A stretch of 40,137 bases of DNA, taken from positions 1-40,137 of the forward strand of contig JAQSYD010000069.1 of assembly GCA_029256325.1 (NCBI GenBank). The letters are read 5' to 3'. The notes beneath the pieces were generated by a model that was not told where the DNA came from, did no database searches, and was given only the letters and a program-made list of their open reading frames with translations. Numbering within the stretch: the first letter of the stretch is position 1; the number at the start of each line of letters is the position of its first letter. Shown here piece after piece: positions 31,199 to 40,137 of this stretch. Source of the DNA: Clostridia bacterium. Its GTDB lineage: Bacteria; Bacillota; Clostridia; Lutisporales; Lutisporaceae. The translations under genes and the position numbers were made by a program.

Positions 31199-31385
31199 AA
31201 TTATTTGTAGAATTAAACCAAAAAATGTGGGATAATAACAATGTAAATCGCACTAATTTTAACATGAACTAACAAAAAATATTTGTGCGATTAATAGCAG
31301 CTGTATATGTTTATTCAATTTGAATAATTTAAAATAGCAAATTGCGCAACATATTGAGATAAGGGCTATAGCGCAGGAGGACAAA

Positions 31386-32210
31386 ATGGACTTAAGATAT
31401 ATATCAAAAGAAAATAATCAAGGTATTTCGGTAAAGATTAAAGATATAGTGATTGGTAATGGAGATTTTACAATAATCGCGGGACCCTGTTCTGTAGAAA
31501 GCAGTGAAATGATTTTATCAACAGCACAGCACGTAAAAAGTAAGGGAGCTGCAATATTAAGAGGTGGAGCTTTTAAGCCCCGCACCTCTCCCTATGCTTT
31601 TCAAGGACTGAAAGAGGAGGGACTTGATATGCTAAAGGCAGCCTCTCAAAATGAAAACATACCTGTTGTATCAGAGGTAATGGATCCTAGGGATGTAGCT
31701 GTTATTTACGACTATGTTGATATGTTTCAGATAGGTTCAAGAAATATGCAGAACTTTTCCTTATTAAAAGAGGTTGGTAGAACAGATAAGCCGATTTTAT
31801 TAAAACGAGGTATGGCAGCTACCATAGAAGATTTCTTGATGGCTGCAGAATATATAGCAGCGGAAGGAAATGACAGGATAGTACTTTGTGAGAGAGGTAT
31901 CAGAACTTTTGAAAATATAACTCGCAATACTTTGGATTTAGCGGCAGTTCCAATTCTTAAAAAGCTCAGTAAGCTGCCTGTTATTGTAGATCCCAGTCAT
32001 GGCACAGGTATCAGAGAACTAGTGCTGCCAATGTCCTTAGCAGCCTTGGCTGTAGGAGCTGATGGCGTAATCGTGGAGGTGCATCCTGATCCGGCCTGTG
32101 CCTTGTCAGATGCAGAACAAAGCTTAAGCTTTGAACAATTTGAAACTTTTGCAGAGAAAATTAATAGGCTGAAGCATTACTTTGAAGATATGCGAAAAGG
32201 TTCCTACTAA
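31386..32210 (+). CDS. aroF: 3-deoxy-7-phosphoheptulonate (DAHP) synthase, core-only type
   Basis: 274 aa; joins phosphoenolpyruvate and erythrose 4-phosphate in the first step of aromatic biosynthesis. KDO8P-synthase-like class Ib with AGPCSVES (about residue 36), RGGAFKPRTSPYAFQG (about 59-74), LLKRG, and the metal/PEP-site DPSHGTG near 203. No N-terminal ferredoxin-like or chorismate mutase domain and no C-terminal addition is present, so known feedback-regulatory modules are absent. Start ATG 31386 after CAGGAGG. It stands alone between terminators and is not part of an aro or trp operon here. Confidence 0.92.
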   Translation: MDLRYISKENNQGISVKIKDIVIGNGDFTIIAGPCSVESSEMILSTAQHVKSKGAAILRGGAFKPRTSPYAFQGLKEEGLDMLKAASQNENIPVVSEVMDPRDVAVIYDYVDMFQIGSRNMQNFSLLKEVGRTDKPILLKRGMAATIEDFLMAAEYIAAEGNDRIVLCERGIRTFENITRNTLDLAAVPILKKLSKLPVIVDPSHGTGIRELVLPMSLAALAVGADGVIVEVHPDPACALSDAEQSLSFEQFETFAEKINRLKHYFEDMRKGSY

Positions 32211-32245
32211 TTTGAAAATGAATATTTTTATATAAATATTAAGAA

Positions 32246-32281
32246 AATAACACCATGAAGAAATATCGTGGTGTTATTTTT
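32246..32281 (+). terminator. Terminator of the DAHP synthase gene
   Basis: AATAACACCA / TGGTGTTATT with a loop of about 13 nt and a T-tract. Confidence 0.85.
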
Positions 32282-32301
32282 ATGGACTTCAGGAGGATAA
32301 T

Positions 32302-32592
32302 ATGGATATAAACAAGGCTGAAGTTAAAGAGTTGGAAAGCAGGGTAGAAAAAATCTCTCTTATGCTTGAAAAGGCGAAAATCGGTGACTATGTCACGATG
32401 ATGTCAAAGCCAAAAACGATGTTGTTCAACAATTTTATTGCAGGATTGGCTAGAGGATTTGGAATGGCTATCGGTTTTACAATACTCGGTGCTGTAGTGA
32501 TATACTTTCTTCGTCAATCCGTATTTTTAAATATACCTATACTTGGTAATTTTATTGCAGAAATCGTTAAAATCGTTCAAGACAATCTTTAA
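32302..32592 (+). CDS. DUF5665-type small membrane protein
   Basis: 96 aa. An N-terminal cytosolic helix (ELESRVEKISLMLEKAKI) is followed by the family stretch NNFIAGLARGFGMAIGFTIL, one or two hydrophobic helices (about 40-66 and possibly 69-85), and a short amphipathic end. It starts ATG 32302 after AGGAGG and lies 21 bp before the zinc-finger gene, probably cotranscribed. The function of the family is not known. Confidence 0.75.
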   Translation: MDINKAEVKELESRVEKISLMLEKAKIGDYVTMMSKPKTMLFNNFIAGLARGFGMAIGFTILGAVVIYFLRQSVFLNIPILGNFIAEIVKIVQDNL

Positions 32593-32613
32593 CAATAGGA
32601 AGGAGCTGATATT

Positions 32614-33219
32614 TTGGATAAGAACAAGCTAAAGCATTTTGAAGAGCTTTTAAACGAAGAGAAAAAAGAAAGAGAGCATTCACTGCTAGATGACAGGTTG
32701 GGTATGGATGTGTCCCTTAGAGATGCCACCAGTGAGCTTTCATCATATGATAATCATCCTGGAGATATGGGAACTGAAACCTATGAAGCTGAAGTCAATC
32801 AATCTTTTAGAATTAATGATAAATATATGCTGAGTGAGATTGATACAGCACTGCAGAAGATAGAGGATGGAAGCTATGGCGAATGTGAAGCCTGCCATAA
32901 GAATATTGAGGAAGACAGACTTGAGATAGTACCTCATGCCAGATTTTGTATACATTGCGAAAACAATTTTGAGCAAAAAATAGACGATGAAGAAAAGGGC
33001 AGACCTATAGAGGAACAAGTTATGCCTAATCTGGGATACTCTTTCAGAGATATCACCATGGATGATGAGGTGGGCTTTGATGGAGAAGACACCTGGCAAG
33101 CTTTGAATGATTATAATGTGAGAATGTCTGACAATAATTTCGACCATGAGGATAGCTTTGGTTATGTGGAGGATGTAGATCAAGTAAGCAACACAAGATA
33201 TAAAAAGCAATTGGAGTAG
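32614..33219 (+). CDS. TraR/DksA-family zinc-finger protein (YteA/YlyA-like)
   Basis: 201 aa. An N-terminal coiled coil (about 1-85) carries an acidic hinge with D-N-H-P-x-D. A C4 zinc finger (C91, C94, C112, C115: CEACHKNI and FCIHCE) and a Firmicutes-type acidic C-terminal extension follow. DksA relatives act in the RNA polymerase secondary channel, but the extension group is poorly studied. Start TTG 32614 after AGGAGC. Its position before lspA and rluD matches ylyA of Bacillus, which supports an orthologous role. Confidence 0.85.
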   Translation: MDKNKLKHFEELLNEEKKEREHSLLDDRLGMDVSLRDATSELSSYDNHPGDMGTETYEAEVNQSFRINDKYMLSEIDTALQKIEDGSYGECEACHKNIEEDRLEIVPHARFCIHCENNFEQKIDDEEKGRPIEEQVMPNLGYSFRDITMDDEVGFDGEDTWQALNDYNVRMSDNNFDHEDSFGYVEDVDQVSNTRYKKQLE

Positions 33220-33244
33220 GAATGTGTAATGATTGATGTAGGCG

Positions 33245-33298
33245 GTCACTCTGAGATTGCGAAGCGTCTTAAGATTCTTCACTGCGTTCAGAATGACA
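33245..33298. repeat. Short dispersed repeat, copy A
   Basis: Begins GTCACTCTGAG-ATTGCGAAG and ends TCAGAATGAC, imperfect inverted ends of about 10 bp. It shares its first 20 positions with copy B at 35583, with one mismatch. It sits in the intergenic space before lspA; the remainder of 33220-33467 holds only the promoter below. Confidence 0.65.
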
Positions 33299-33425
33299 GA
33301 CGCTTCATGAAGTATTACCGATAAATCAATGCATATATTCTTTAAGCTGCGTACTTAGAATGGCAGAATTCATGCTGTGCTTCGTGCGCCTTTTGTTTAA
33401 TATAGGTGTTATTTTTTATCCTATA

Positions 33426-33434
33426 TGCTATAAT
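33426..33434 (+). promoter_or_regulatory. Extended -10 promoter before lspA
   Basis: TGCTATAAT about 34 bp before the lspA start codon, with no clear -35 box. Confidence 0.45.
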
Positions 33435-33467
33435 TTATAAGTATAAATTGCATGAGGGGGAATATGT

Positions 33468-33908
33468 GTGTATCCAATATTAATTATTGCAGCTGTTATA
33501 GCATTGGACCAATTTTCAAAATATCTCACCGTTACAAGACTTATGCCTATGGGAGATTATAATGTAATATCCGGCTTTCTGGAATTTACATATGTAGAAA
33601 ACTTCGGTATTGCCTTTGGCATGTTTCAAAATCAAAGATGGTTTTTTGTAATATCGACAAGCATTATTGCTGTGGTGGTATTGTATTTTATTTTTAAGAT
33701 GTTTAAGAAATATGTTTTTTATACAATCTGCTTATCTCTGATATTTGGTGGTGCGATTGGCAATCTTATAGATAGAATAAGATTGGGTTTTGTCATAGAT
33801 TTTATACATTTCAGTTTTTTCCCACCTGTATTTAATATCGCAGATTCAGCGGTAGTAGTTGGAGCAATCGCTTTAAGCATAGCGATTTTATTTACAAAGG
33901 AAGTTTAG
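33468..33908 (+). CDS. lspA: Lipoprotein signal peptidase (signal peptidase II)
   Basis: 146 aa integral membrane aspartic protease that removes signal peptides from prolipoproteins. Four hydrophobic helices are visible. Conserved elements: D14 (ALDQFSK), the N-F-G-I-A-F loop, and the catalytic dyad D111 (FVIDFIHF) and D126 (FNIADSA). Start GTG 33468, with GAGGGGG upstream; the ATG nearby is out of frame. Followed by rluD and the pyr genes as in Bacillus. It would process the binding lipoprotein encoded at 1448-2407. Confidence 0.95.
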   Translation: MYPILIIAAVIALDQFSKYLTVTRLMPMGDYNVISGFLEFTYVENFGIAFGMFQNQRWFFVISTSIIAVVVLYFIFKMFKKYVFYTICLSLIFGGAIGNLIDRIRLGFVIDFIHFSFFPPVFNIADSAVVVGAIALSIAILFTKEV

Positions 33909-33941
33909 AACAAAGAAGCATTACATAAAAGAAGGATTATT

Positions 33942-34852
33942 ATGGACAAAATGATGTTTACAATTGATGAGCAGCAGACAGGGAAGCGCTTGGACGCTTT
34001 TTTATCAGAAAATATAGAAGGACAATCCCGTTCCTACATACAAAAGCTCATAGAACAAGAAGCCATATTGGTAAAGGGAAAGCCTTCAAAGTCAAATTAT
34101 AAGCTTCGCATGGGGGATCATGTAGAGGTTCATATACCTGATCCTGTGCCTTTAGAGGTAATTGCAGAGAATATAGAGCTTAATATTGTCTATGAAGATG
34201 AAGATTTAATTGTAATTAATAAACCCCAGGGTATGGTGGTACATCCTGCACATGGCAATTATACCGGCACGATTGTAAACGCGCTGCTCAGTCATTGCGA
34301 TAATTTATCCGGTATTAATGGTGTTATGCGCCCGGGAATCGTGCATAGAATAGACAAGGATACATCCGGTATCATTGTTATTGCTAAAAATAATGAAGCG
34401 CACGTTTCATTGTCAGAGCAGCTGAAGGAACATAGCATCACTCGCTGCTACAATGCCCTTGTAGAGGGCAGGATGAAAACGGATGAAGGTACAATTGAGA
34501 CTATGATAGGCCGCAATCCTAAGGACCGCAAGGAAATGGCCGTCGTATCAAGAAACGGCAAAAAGGCTGTGACCCATTACACTGTGTTGGAAAGATTTGA
34601 AAGCTACACTTTGATAGAGGCGCGTTTGGAAACGGGCAGAACGCATCAAATCAGGGTACATATGGCTCATATCGGGCATCCTATTGTAGGAGATCCTGTT
34701 TACGGATATAAAAAGCAGAAGTTTCATACAGAAGGTCAGCTCTTGCATGCCAGAATATTAGGCTTTGTGCATCCCAGGACTGGTGAATATAGAGAGTTTG
34801 AGGCACCGTTACCGGAGTATTTTACCAGCATTTTAAATAAAATTAGAAAATA

Positions 34853-34853
<1 letters not shown>
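33942..34853 (+). CDS. rluD: RluD-family 23S rRNA pseudouridine synthase
   Basis: 303 aa. An S4 RNA-binding domain (about residues 14-70) precedes the RluA-type catalytic domain with GIVHRIDKDTSG, where D138 is the nucleophile, and GRTHQIRVHMAHIGHPIVGD near 228-247. It isomerises uridines in the helix 69 region of 23S rRNA or a related site. Start ATG 33942 after GAAGGA. The PyrR leader begins right at its stop codon. Confidence 0.93.
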
Positions 34854-35563
<710 letters not shown>

Positions 35564-35582
35564 GCGGCTTAAACCAAGGATT

Positions 35583-35668
35583 GTCACTCTGAGCTTGCGA
35601 AGAGTCCTAAAATCCTTAGATTCCTCAGGATAACACAACAATTGTTACGTTCTTTCATTACAATGACA
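35583..35668. repeat. Short dispersed repeat, copy B
   Basis: GTCACTCTGAGCTTGCGAAG starts as copy A at 33245. The distal part is diverged, with CAATGACA at 35661-35668 as the counterpart of the other end. It fills most of the pyrR-pyrC gap. Confidence 0.55.
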
Positions 35669-35705
35669 GCACACGCTATTGATAAATATTTAAGGAGGTT
35701 TAGAT

Positions 35706-36977
35706 GTGAACATACTGATTAAAAAAGCATCTATTGTTGATGCTATTGATTCTTATCCGCAAGACAGTGATATTTTGATCGTAGATGGGATCATTGTGCA
35801 AATAGGTGTGGGAATCGACGTTGAGGCAGATCAGATTATTGACGGAAGGGGTTTGACTTTACTACCGGGGCTGGTTGATATGCACTGCCACTTAAGAGAG
35901 CCGGGCTTTGAGTATAAGGAAACGGTTGCATCTGGCACAAATGCAGCAGCTAAAGGTGGCTATACAACCATTTGCTGCATGCCGAATACCAAGCCGGTCA
36001 TTGATCATGAGGATATGCTGAAAAATTTGTTAGAGATTATAGAGAAGGATGCTGTTGTACATGTACTGCCTATAGCAGCTGTTTCAATAGGACAGCAAAG
36101 TCAAAGTCTTACAGATATGAAAAAACTTAAGGAACTTGGTGCAATTGCTTTCTCCGATGATGGTCAACCGGTGTCAAACAATGCTGTGATGCTGGAAGCA
36201 CTGTTAAAAGCAAAGGAGTACGGCACGCTGATTATAGATCACTGTGAAGACCATAGCCTAGTAAAGGGTGGTTTAATAAATGAAGGCAAAAAGGCTGAAG
36301 AACTTGGCCTGCCAGGTATATCAAAGCTTTCGGAGGAGCTGCCGGTCCTTAGGGATATTATGCTGGCAGCTGAAGCGGATTTTAGAATCCATATTGCCCA
36401 TGTAAGTACCAGAGGAACCGTGGATATTATAAGGGAAGCAAAAAAGCGTGGGATACAGGTTACTTGCGAGGTAACGCCTCATCATATAGCCTTAAGCGAT
36501 GAGATAATCACAGCTGGATATACAGACTGCAAGGTTAATCCACCTTTAAGAAGTCCTGAGGATATGGAGGCTGTAAAGCAGGGCTTGAAGGATGGTACAA
36601 TTGATGCAATTGCCACAGATCATGCACCTCACCACGAAAGTGAGAAAAATCAAGATTTTAAAATTGCGGCAAACGGTATTTCTGGTATTGAAACATCATT
36701 TGCTGTATGCTTCACAGAGCTGGTAGATACAGGAGTTCTCAGTCTAAAGGAATTGGCTGCCAAAATGAGTTATAATCCCAGCAGGATACTCGGCATCAAT
36801 AAGGGTAGAATTGCAGTAGGTGAGCTTGCAGATATGGTACTAGTAGATTTAAATAAAACAACTAGGATTGACAAAAACACTTTCCTTTCCAAAGGCAAGA
36901 ACACGCCTTTTCATGGCAGAAGCTATAAAGGCGAGGTTGTATATACCATTGTGAAGGGCAAAATAGCTTATCAGTAA
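35706..36977 (+). CDS. pyrC: Dihydroorotase
   Basis: 423 aa amidohydrolase-fold enzyme closing carbamoyl-aspartate to dihydroorotate. Zinc ligands H60 and H62 lie in DMHCHLREPG; other marks are GGYTTICCMPNTKP, FSDDGQPV, IAHVSTRGT and ATDHAPHH. Start GTG 35706 after AAGGAGG; the ATG two bases earlier is out of frame. It follows pyrR but not pyrB, so aspartate transcarbamoylase and carbamoyl-phosphate synthase must be encoded elsewhere. Confidence 0.95.
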   Translation: MNILIKKASIVDAIDSYPQDSDILIVDGIIVQIGVGIDVEADQIIDGRGLTLLPGLVDMHCHLREPGFEYKETVASGTNAAAKGGYTTICCMPNTKPVIDHEDMLKNLLEIIEKDAVVHVLPIAAVSIGQQSQSLTDMKKLKELGAIAFSDDGQPVSNNAVMLEALLKAKEYGTLIIDHCEDHSLVKGGLINEGKKAEELGLPGISKLSEELPVLRDIMLAAEADFRIHIAHVSTRGTVDIIREAKKRGIQVTCEVTPHHIALSDEIITAGYTDCKVNPPLRSPEDMEAVKQGLKDGTIDAIATDHAPHHESEKNQDFKIAANGISGIETSFAVCFTELVDTGVLSLKELAAKMSYNPSRILGINKGRIAVGELADMVLVDLNKTTRIDKNTFLSKGKNTPFHGRSYKGEVVYTIVKGKIAYQ

Positions 36978-37019
36978 ATAAAAAATTACATTAATTAAAA
37001 GTTTATAGGAGGATTTAGA

Positions 37020-37955
37020 ATGATCGTTGATAGATTGATTGAAAAAGTAGTGAAGTGTAAAAATCACACAGTGGTTGGATTGGATCCTAGACTGGATTAT
37101 GTTCCAGACTACATAAGAGAAGCAGCAAAAGAACAGTCTGTCAGCTTTGCAGAGGGTGTGGCAAAGGCATTTCTTGCCTACAATAAGGGATTGATTGACA
37201 GCATCTATGATATTGTACCAGCAGTTAAACCTCAAATTGCTTTTTATGAACAATATGGCATTGAAGGTGTAAAATGCTTTCAGCAAACCTGTGAATATGC
37301 TGCTTCCAAGGGACTTTTGGTTATAGGAGACATCAAGCGTGGTGATATTGGAAGTACCGCTGAAGCATATTCCGAAGCATATTTAGGAAATAAGGAGTAT
37401 TCCATCAACACGGACTTCGTAACAGTAAATCCATATTTGGGAACGGACTCTTTGGAGCCTTTTGTAAAGCATTGCCATGAAAATGAGAAGGGTATATTTG
37501 TATTGGTTAAAACCTCAAATAAATCCTCCGGAGAGCTGCAAGATCTAGTATGCAATGGCAAGACGATCTATGAGCATGTGGCAGATCTGGTTGTAAGGCT
37601 GGGAGAACCTTATAGGGGCAGCAGCGACTATAACTTTGTAGGTGCAGTAGTAGGAGCTACCTATAAAGAAGAAGCATCAAAGCTGCGAAATATCATGAAG
37701 AATACATACTTCTTAGTGCCCGGGTATGGGGCACAAGGAGGTACGGCAGAGGATGTTGCTGCTTGCTTTAACCAGGATGGGCTGGGAGCAATCGTTAATT
37801 CCTCCAGAGGTATCATTGCGGCATATAAATCAAAGGAGTATAACGAAAAGTACAGTGAAAAGGATTATGCTGCTGCAGCCAGAGCTGCGGCAATCAAGAT
37901 GAGAGATGACATTAACAGCGAGTTAGGCAAAAAGAATAAATTAGCTTGGGCTTGA
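37020..37955 (+). CDS. pyrF: Orotidine 5'-phosphate decarboxylase (long type)
   Basis: 311 aa, the longer type 2 form common in Clostridia and actinobacteria. Catalytic set D104-x-K106-x2-D109 in GDIKRGDIGST, substrate-site GLDPRLDYVP, and late GYGAQGG and NSSRGI. Makes UMP from OMP. Start ATG 37020 after AGGAGG, 42 bp after pyrC and 29 bp before pyrK. Confidence 0.95.
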   Translation: MIVDRLIEKVVKCKNHTVVGLDPRLDYVPDYIREAAKEQSVSFAEGVAKAFLAYNKGLIDSIYDIVPAVKPQIAFYEQYGIEGVKCFQQTCEYAASKGLLVIGDIKRGDIGSTAEAYSEAYLGNKEYSINTDFVTVNPYLGTDSLEPFVKHCHENEKGIFVLVKTSNKSSGELQDLVCNGKTIYEHVADLVVRLGEPYRGSSDYNFVGAVVGATYKEEASKLRNIMKNTYFLVPGYGAQGGTAEDVAACFNQDGLGAIVNSSRGIIAAYKSKEYNEKYSEKDYAAAARAAAIKMRDDINSELGKKNKLAWA

Positions 37956-37984
37956 GCTAGAGATTGAGATTGGTAGGTGTAGAT

Positions 37985-38746
37985 ATGAAAAATGAGATAT
38001 GCGAAATCATTCATAATAAGGAATTGACGCTGGGTGTATTTGAAATGATATTTAGATCAGAAAATATAGCAGCTTTAGCTATGCCGGGACAGTTTGTACA
38101 TCTTCGGGTGAACACCGGACTTTATCCATTGCTGCGCCGGCCTATCAGTATTCATAGCGTTGATAAGACAAAAGGTACAGTTGCAATAATATATCACATC
38201 GTGGGAAAAGGTACGGAGGAAATATCGAAGCAGGTGACTGGCGTTATAGATGTAATGGGACCCTTGGGTAACGGTTTCCCAAAGCTTGCAGGAAAGAAGT
38301 GTGCTGTTGTTGGAGGCGGAATAGGAGTAGCACCTTTGCTGGAGCTATCTAAAAGCTTATCTCATTGTGATGCTTATCTGGGGTTTCGGAACTGTACGTA
38401 TAAAGTAGAAGCCTTTGAAAATAGCTGCAATAAGGTTTACCTGACAACGGAGGATGGAAGTGCCGGCCACAAAGGATATATTACAGACCAACTGAAGAAG
38501 AATATCACAGAATATGATGTAGTTTATACCTGTGGTCCAAAGATCATGATGAAAAAGGTAATGGAAATTTGCCAACTGAATAATGTGGAATGCTATGTAT
38601 CTTTAGAGGAACGCATGGCTTGCGGCATAGGTGCGTGCCTTGTATGTGCCTGCAAAATACAAGAAGAAAACGGAGAGTGGCATCATAAGAAGGTATGCAA
38701 GGATGGTCCGGTATTCAATGCGAAGGAGGTTTTGTTTGATGATTAA
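37985..38746 (+). CDS. pyrK: Dihydroorotate dehydrogenase electron-transfer subunit
   Basis: 253 aa from ATG 37985 (AGGTG upstream; an in-frame TTG at 37964 is less likely). FAD-binding domain with RRPISI (51-56), NAD-binding region VVGGGIGVAPLL (108-119), and a C-terminal [2Fe-2S] site with C213, C218, C221 and C238. It passes electrons from dihydroorotate oxidation in PyrD to NAD+. It overlaps the pyrD start by 8 nt, consistent with the PyrD-PyrK complex. Confidence 0.95.
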   Translation: MKNEICEIIHNKELTLGVFEMIFRSENIAALAMPGQFVHLRVNTGLYPLLRRPISIHSVDKTKGTVAIIYHIVGKGTEEISKQVTGVIDVMGPLGNGFPKLAGKKCAVVGGGIGVAPLLELSKSLSHCDAYLGFRNCTYKVEAFENSCNKVYLTTEDGSAGHKGYITDQLKKNITEYDVVYTCGPKIMMKKVMEICQLNNVECYVSLEERMACGIGACLVCACKIQEENGEWHHKKVCKDGPVFNAKEVLFDD

Positions 38747-39644
38747 TATGGAAGTCGATATTGGTGGCTTAAAGCTTAAAAATCCCATCATGACCGCCTC
38801 GGGTACCTACGGATTTGGCAGAGAATATAGTGAGTACTATGATTTGAGCAAGTTAGGTGCTGTCGTTGTAAAGGGTCTTACACTAAAGCCGAGGGAAGGC
38901 AATAAAGCACCTAGAATTGCAGAAACTCCTGCAGGAATATTAAACAGTGTCGGACTGCAAAACCCCGGAATAGAAGTATTTTTACAGCAGGAACTGCCAT
39001 TTTTACGAAAATATAATACAGCGGTAATAGCAAATATTGCAGGAAATACAGTAGAGGAATACTGTCAAATGGCAGACAAGCTTGGCACTTCCATAGATGC
39101 CATAGAGCTTAATATCTCCTGTCCGAATGTAAAAGAAGGCGGAGTTGCTTTTGGTACAAAATGCGACTCGGTGTACGGTATTACAAAGGCTGTAAAGCAG
39201 CATTGCAAAGTACCTCTAATAGTAAAACTCTCACCCAATGTAACGGATATCACTGAAATTGCTTTGGCAGCTGAGGAAGCTGGTGCGGATTGTTTATCCT
39301 TAATAAATACTTTATTAGGAATGTCCATAGACATCAATACCAGAAGACCCATACTTGCCAATGTGGTAGGCGGGCTATCCGGACCTGCCGTTAAACCTGT
39401 AGCAGTACGTATGGTGTATCAAGTGGCAAAAGCAGTGAATATCCCTGTTATCGGAATGGGAGGCATCAGCAGCTGGCAGGATGCCATTGAGTTTATGCTG
39501 GCAGGAGCAGATGCTGTGGCAATAGGAACCTATAACTTTGTAAATCCAAATGCACCAATAGAGATTATTGAGGGTATGGTTCAATATATGGAAAACAATG
39601 GTTGTAAGAGCTTGTCAGATTTTAAGGGAAAAATAGAAATCTAG
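38739..39644 (+). CDS. pyrD: Dihydroorotate dehydrogenase, class 1B catalytic subunit
   Basis: 301 aa from ATG 38739, with GGAGG upstream and inside the last codons of pyrK; the frame is open further left without a start signal. FMN-binding TIM barrel with the catalytic C128 of class 1 enzymes in NISCPNVKEGG, VKGLTLKPREGN, and the phosphate-site GMGGISSW and AIGTYNF. Needs PyrK for NAD+ reduction. It is the last pyr gene here; pyrE is not present. Confidence 0.95.
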   Translation: MINMEVDIGGLKLKNPIMTASGTYGFGREYSEYYDLSKLGAVVVKGLTLKPREGNKAPRIAETPAGILNSVGLQNPGIEVFLQQELPFLRKYNTAVIANIAGNTVEEYCQMADKLGTSIDAIELNISCPNVKEGGVAFGTKCDSVYGITKAVKQHCKVPLIVKLSPNVTDITEIALAAEEAGADCLSLINTLLGMSIDINTRRPILANVVGGLSGPAVKPVAVRMVYQVAKAVNIPVIGMGGISSWQDAIEFMLAGADAVAIGTYNFVNPNAPIEIIEGMVQYMENNGCKSLSDFKGKIEI

Positions 39645-39694
39645 CAGTATTTTCCTATAGGTCTGATTTTATTGACGAATTTCTGCAGCAGCTC

Positions 39695-39730
39695 GATTTA
39701 ATATTGCAAGATTTTATGCAATATTAAATC
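39695..39730. repeat. Inverted repeat after pyrD
   Basis: A perfect 14-bp stem (GATTTAATATTGCA / TGCAATATTAAATC) with an 8-nt loop. No T-tract follows, so it may be a weak terminator or a regulatory site. The rest of 39645-39950 is very A/T-rich without a gene. Confidence 0.6.
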
Positions 39731-39953
39731 TATGAAATTGCAAATTTGTTAAAATTATAACTTATTAGAACAATGTAAATACAACACTTTGAGATGATTT
39801 ATCTGAAGTAGATTAAATTATTTTAAAATATAGAGTGCAGAATTTGTCATAAATCAAGTTTAATTAATATTTTAACAATTGCAAAATTTATTGAATATGT
39901 ATTGAAATTCTAGTAATAATCCAGTATTATTTTATTTTCTAAAAATTTAAAAT

Positions 39954-39997
39954 ATTCACGAATGTGAATTGCATAATGCAATTAGATGCATTATAAT
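39954..39997 (+). promoter_or_regulatory. Promoter of the sodium-dependent transporter with overlapping palindromes
   Basis: TTGCAT at 39969-39974, a 17-bp spacer and TATAAT at 39992-39997 form a near-consensus promoter. AATTGCAT-A-ATGCAATT (39967-39983) is a perfect palindrome covering the -35, and ATTCAC / GTGAAT (39954-39969) lies just upstream. Repressor control is likely. Confidence 0.65.
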
Positions 39998-40075
39998 GTA
40001 TATTTAATATCTATTATTATGGTTTAGATGTCATATGACGTTTAAATAAAGAGATTTAAAAAGGAGGTACTCTCA

Positions 40076-40137
40076 ATGGCAGAAAAAAGAGAAAATTGGG
40101 GCAGTAAGCTTGGTTTGATTCTTGCTATGGCTGGAAA
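40076..40137 (+). CDS. Sodium-dependent transporter (NSS/SNF family), N-terminal fragment
   Basis: Only the first 20 codons lie in the window. After a strong AAGGAGG, ATG 40076 begins a short charged stretch followed by W-G-S-K-L-G-L-I-L-A-M-A-G, which matches the conserved start of helix 1 in neurotransmitter:sodium symporters, where residues just beyond bind sodium. Such transporters import amino acids. The substrate cannot be judged from this fragment. Confidence 0.8.
   Translation, partial: MAEKRENWGSKLGLILAMAG

Overview
The window is a chromosomal segment of a low-GC, Gram-positive anaerobe, most likely a member of the Clostridia. The evidence is the ylm/div cell-division cluster followed by dksA-like, lspA, rluD and pyrR genes, a PyrR-type RNA leader, purine-rich ribosome-binding sites with many TTG and GTG starts, and a sodium-dependent transporter. 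Genus and species cannot be read from the sequence.

Left part (1-9611). The tail of one FGGY sugar kinase is followed by a complete operon under its own promoter and palindromic operator: a SorC-family regulator, a lipoprotein sugar-binding protein, an RbsA-like double ATPase, one permease, a TrpA-like TIM-barrel enzyme and a second FGGY kinase. The layout resembles an Lsr/ribose-type uptake-and-phosphorylation operon, but a tryptophan-synthase-alpha homologue that keeps its acid/base residues and has no TrpB stands where an aldolase would be expected. An orphan 75-aa-class protein and two tandem paralogous GT-A glycosyltransferases follow.

Middle-left (9612-15600). A decayed tRNA-Pro 3' half with its own terminator sits at about 9721-9770. 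Next come a GntR/FCD regulator and, divergently, an AprA-like flavoprotein, a 2x[4Fe-4S] ferredoxin, an M42 aminopeptidase and a PepV-type dipeptidase. A 40-bp near-perfect palindrome overlaps the -35 box of the flavoprotein promoter.

Mobile element (15614-26840). A 48-bp direct repeat, equal to the 3' part of tRNA-Pro(GGG) from the anticodon loop to the CCA, brackets about 11.2 kb. The intact tRNA and a tyrosine integrase lie at the right end. Cargo: a DEAH-type SF2 helicase, a two-gene membrane/cytosolic unit, a serine recombinase beside a possible hsdS remnant, several small membrane proteins, a 107-aa protein directly abutting an HNH nuclease, a PD-(D/E)XK nuclease candidate, a DUF4359-like exported protein and a DUF5677-like protein. 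There are no capsid, terminase or conjugation genes. It looks like a small integrative island rich in nuclease genes and short operons of unknown function, a plausible place for anti-phage functions; that role is inference.

Right part (26870-40137). This is conserved housekeeping: HlyD-like protein, yggS/ylmE, sepF, yggT, ylmH, divIVA; a core-only DAHP synthase; a DUF5665 protein; a DksA/TraR-type zinc-finger protein; lspA; rluD; then a PyrR attenuator leader with pyrR, pyrC, pyrF, pyrK and pyrD. Compared with Bacillus, ileS, pyrP, pyrB, carAB and pyrE are absent from this stretch. Two copies of a short dispersed repeat lie in the lspA and pyrC upstream regions. The window ends in the first codons of a sodium-dependent transporter whose promoter carries palindromes.
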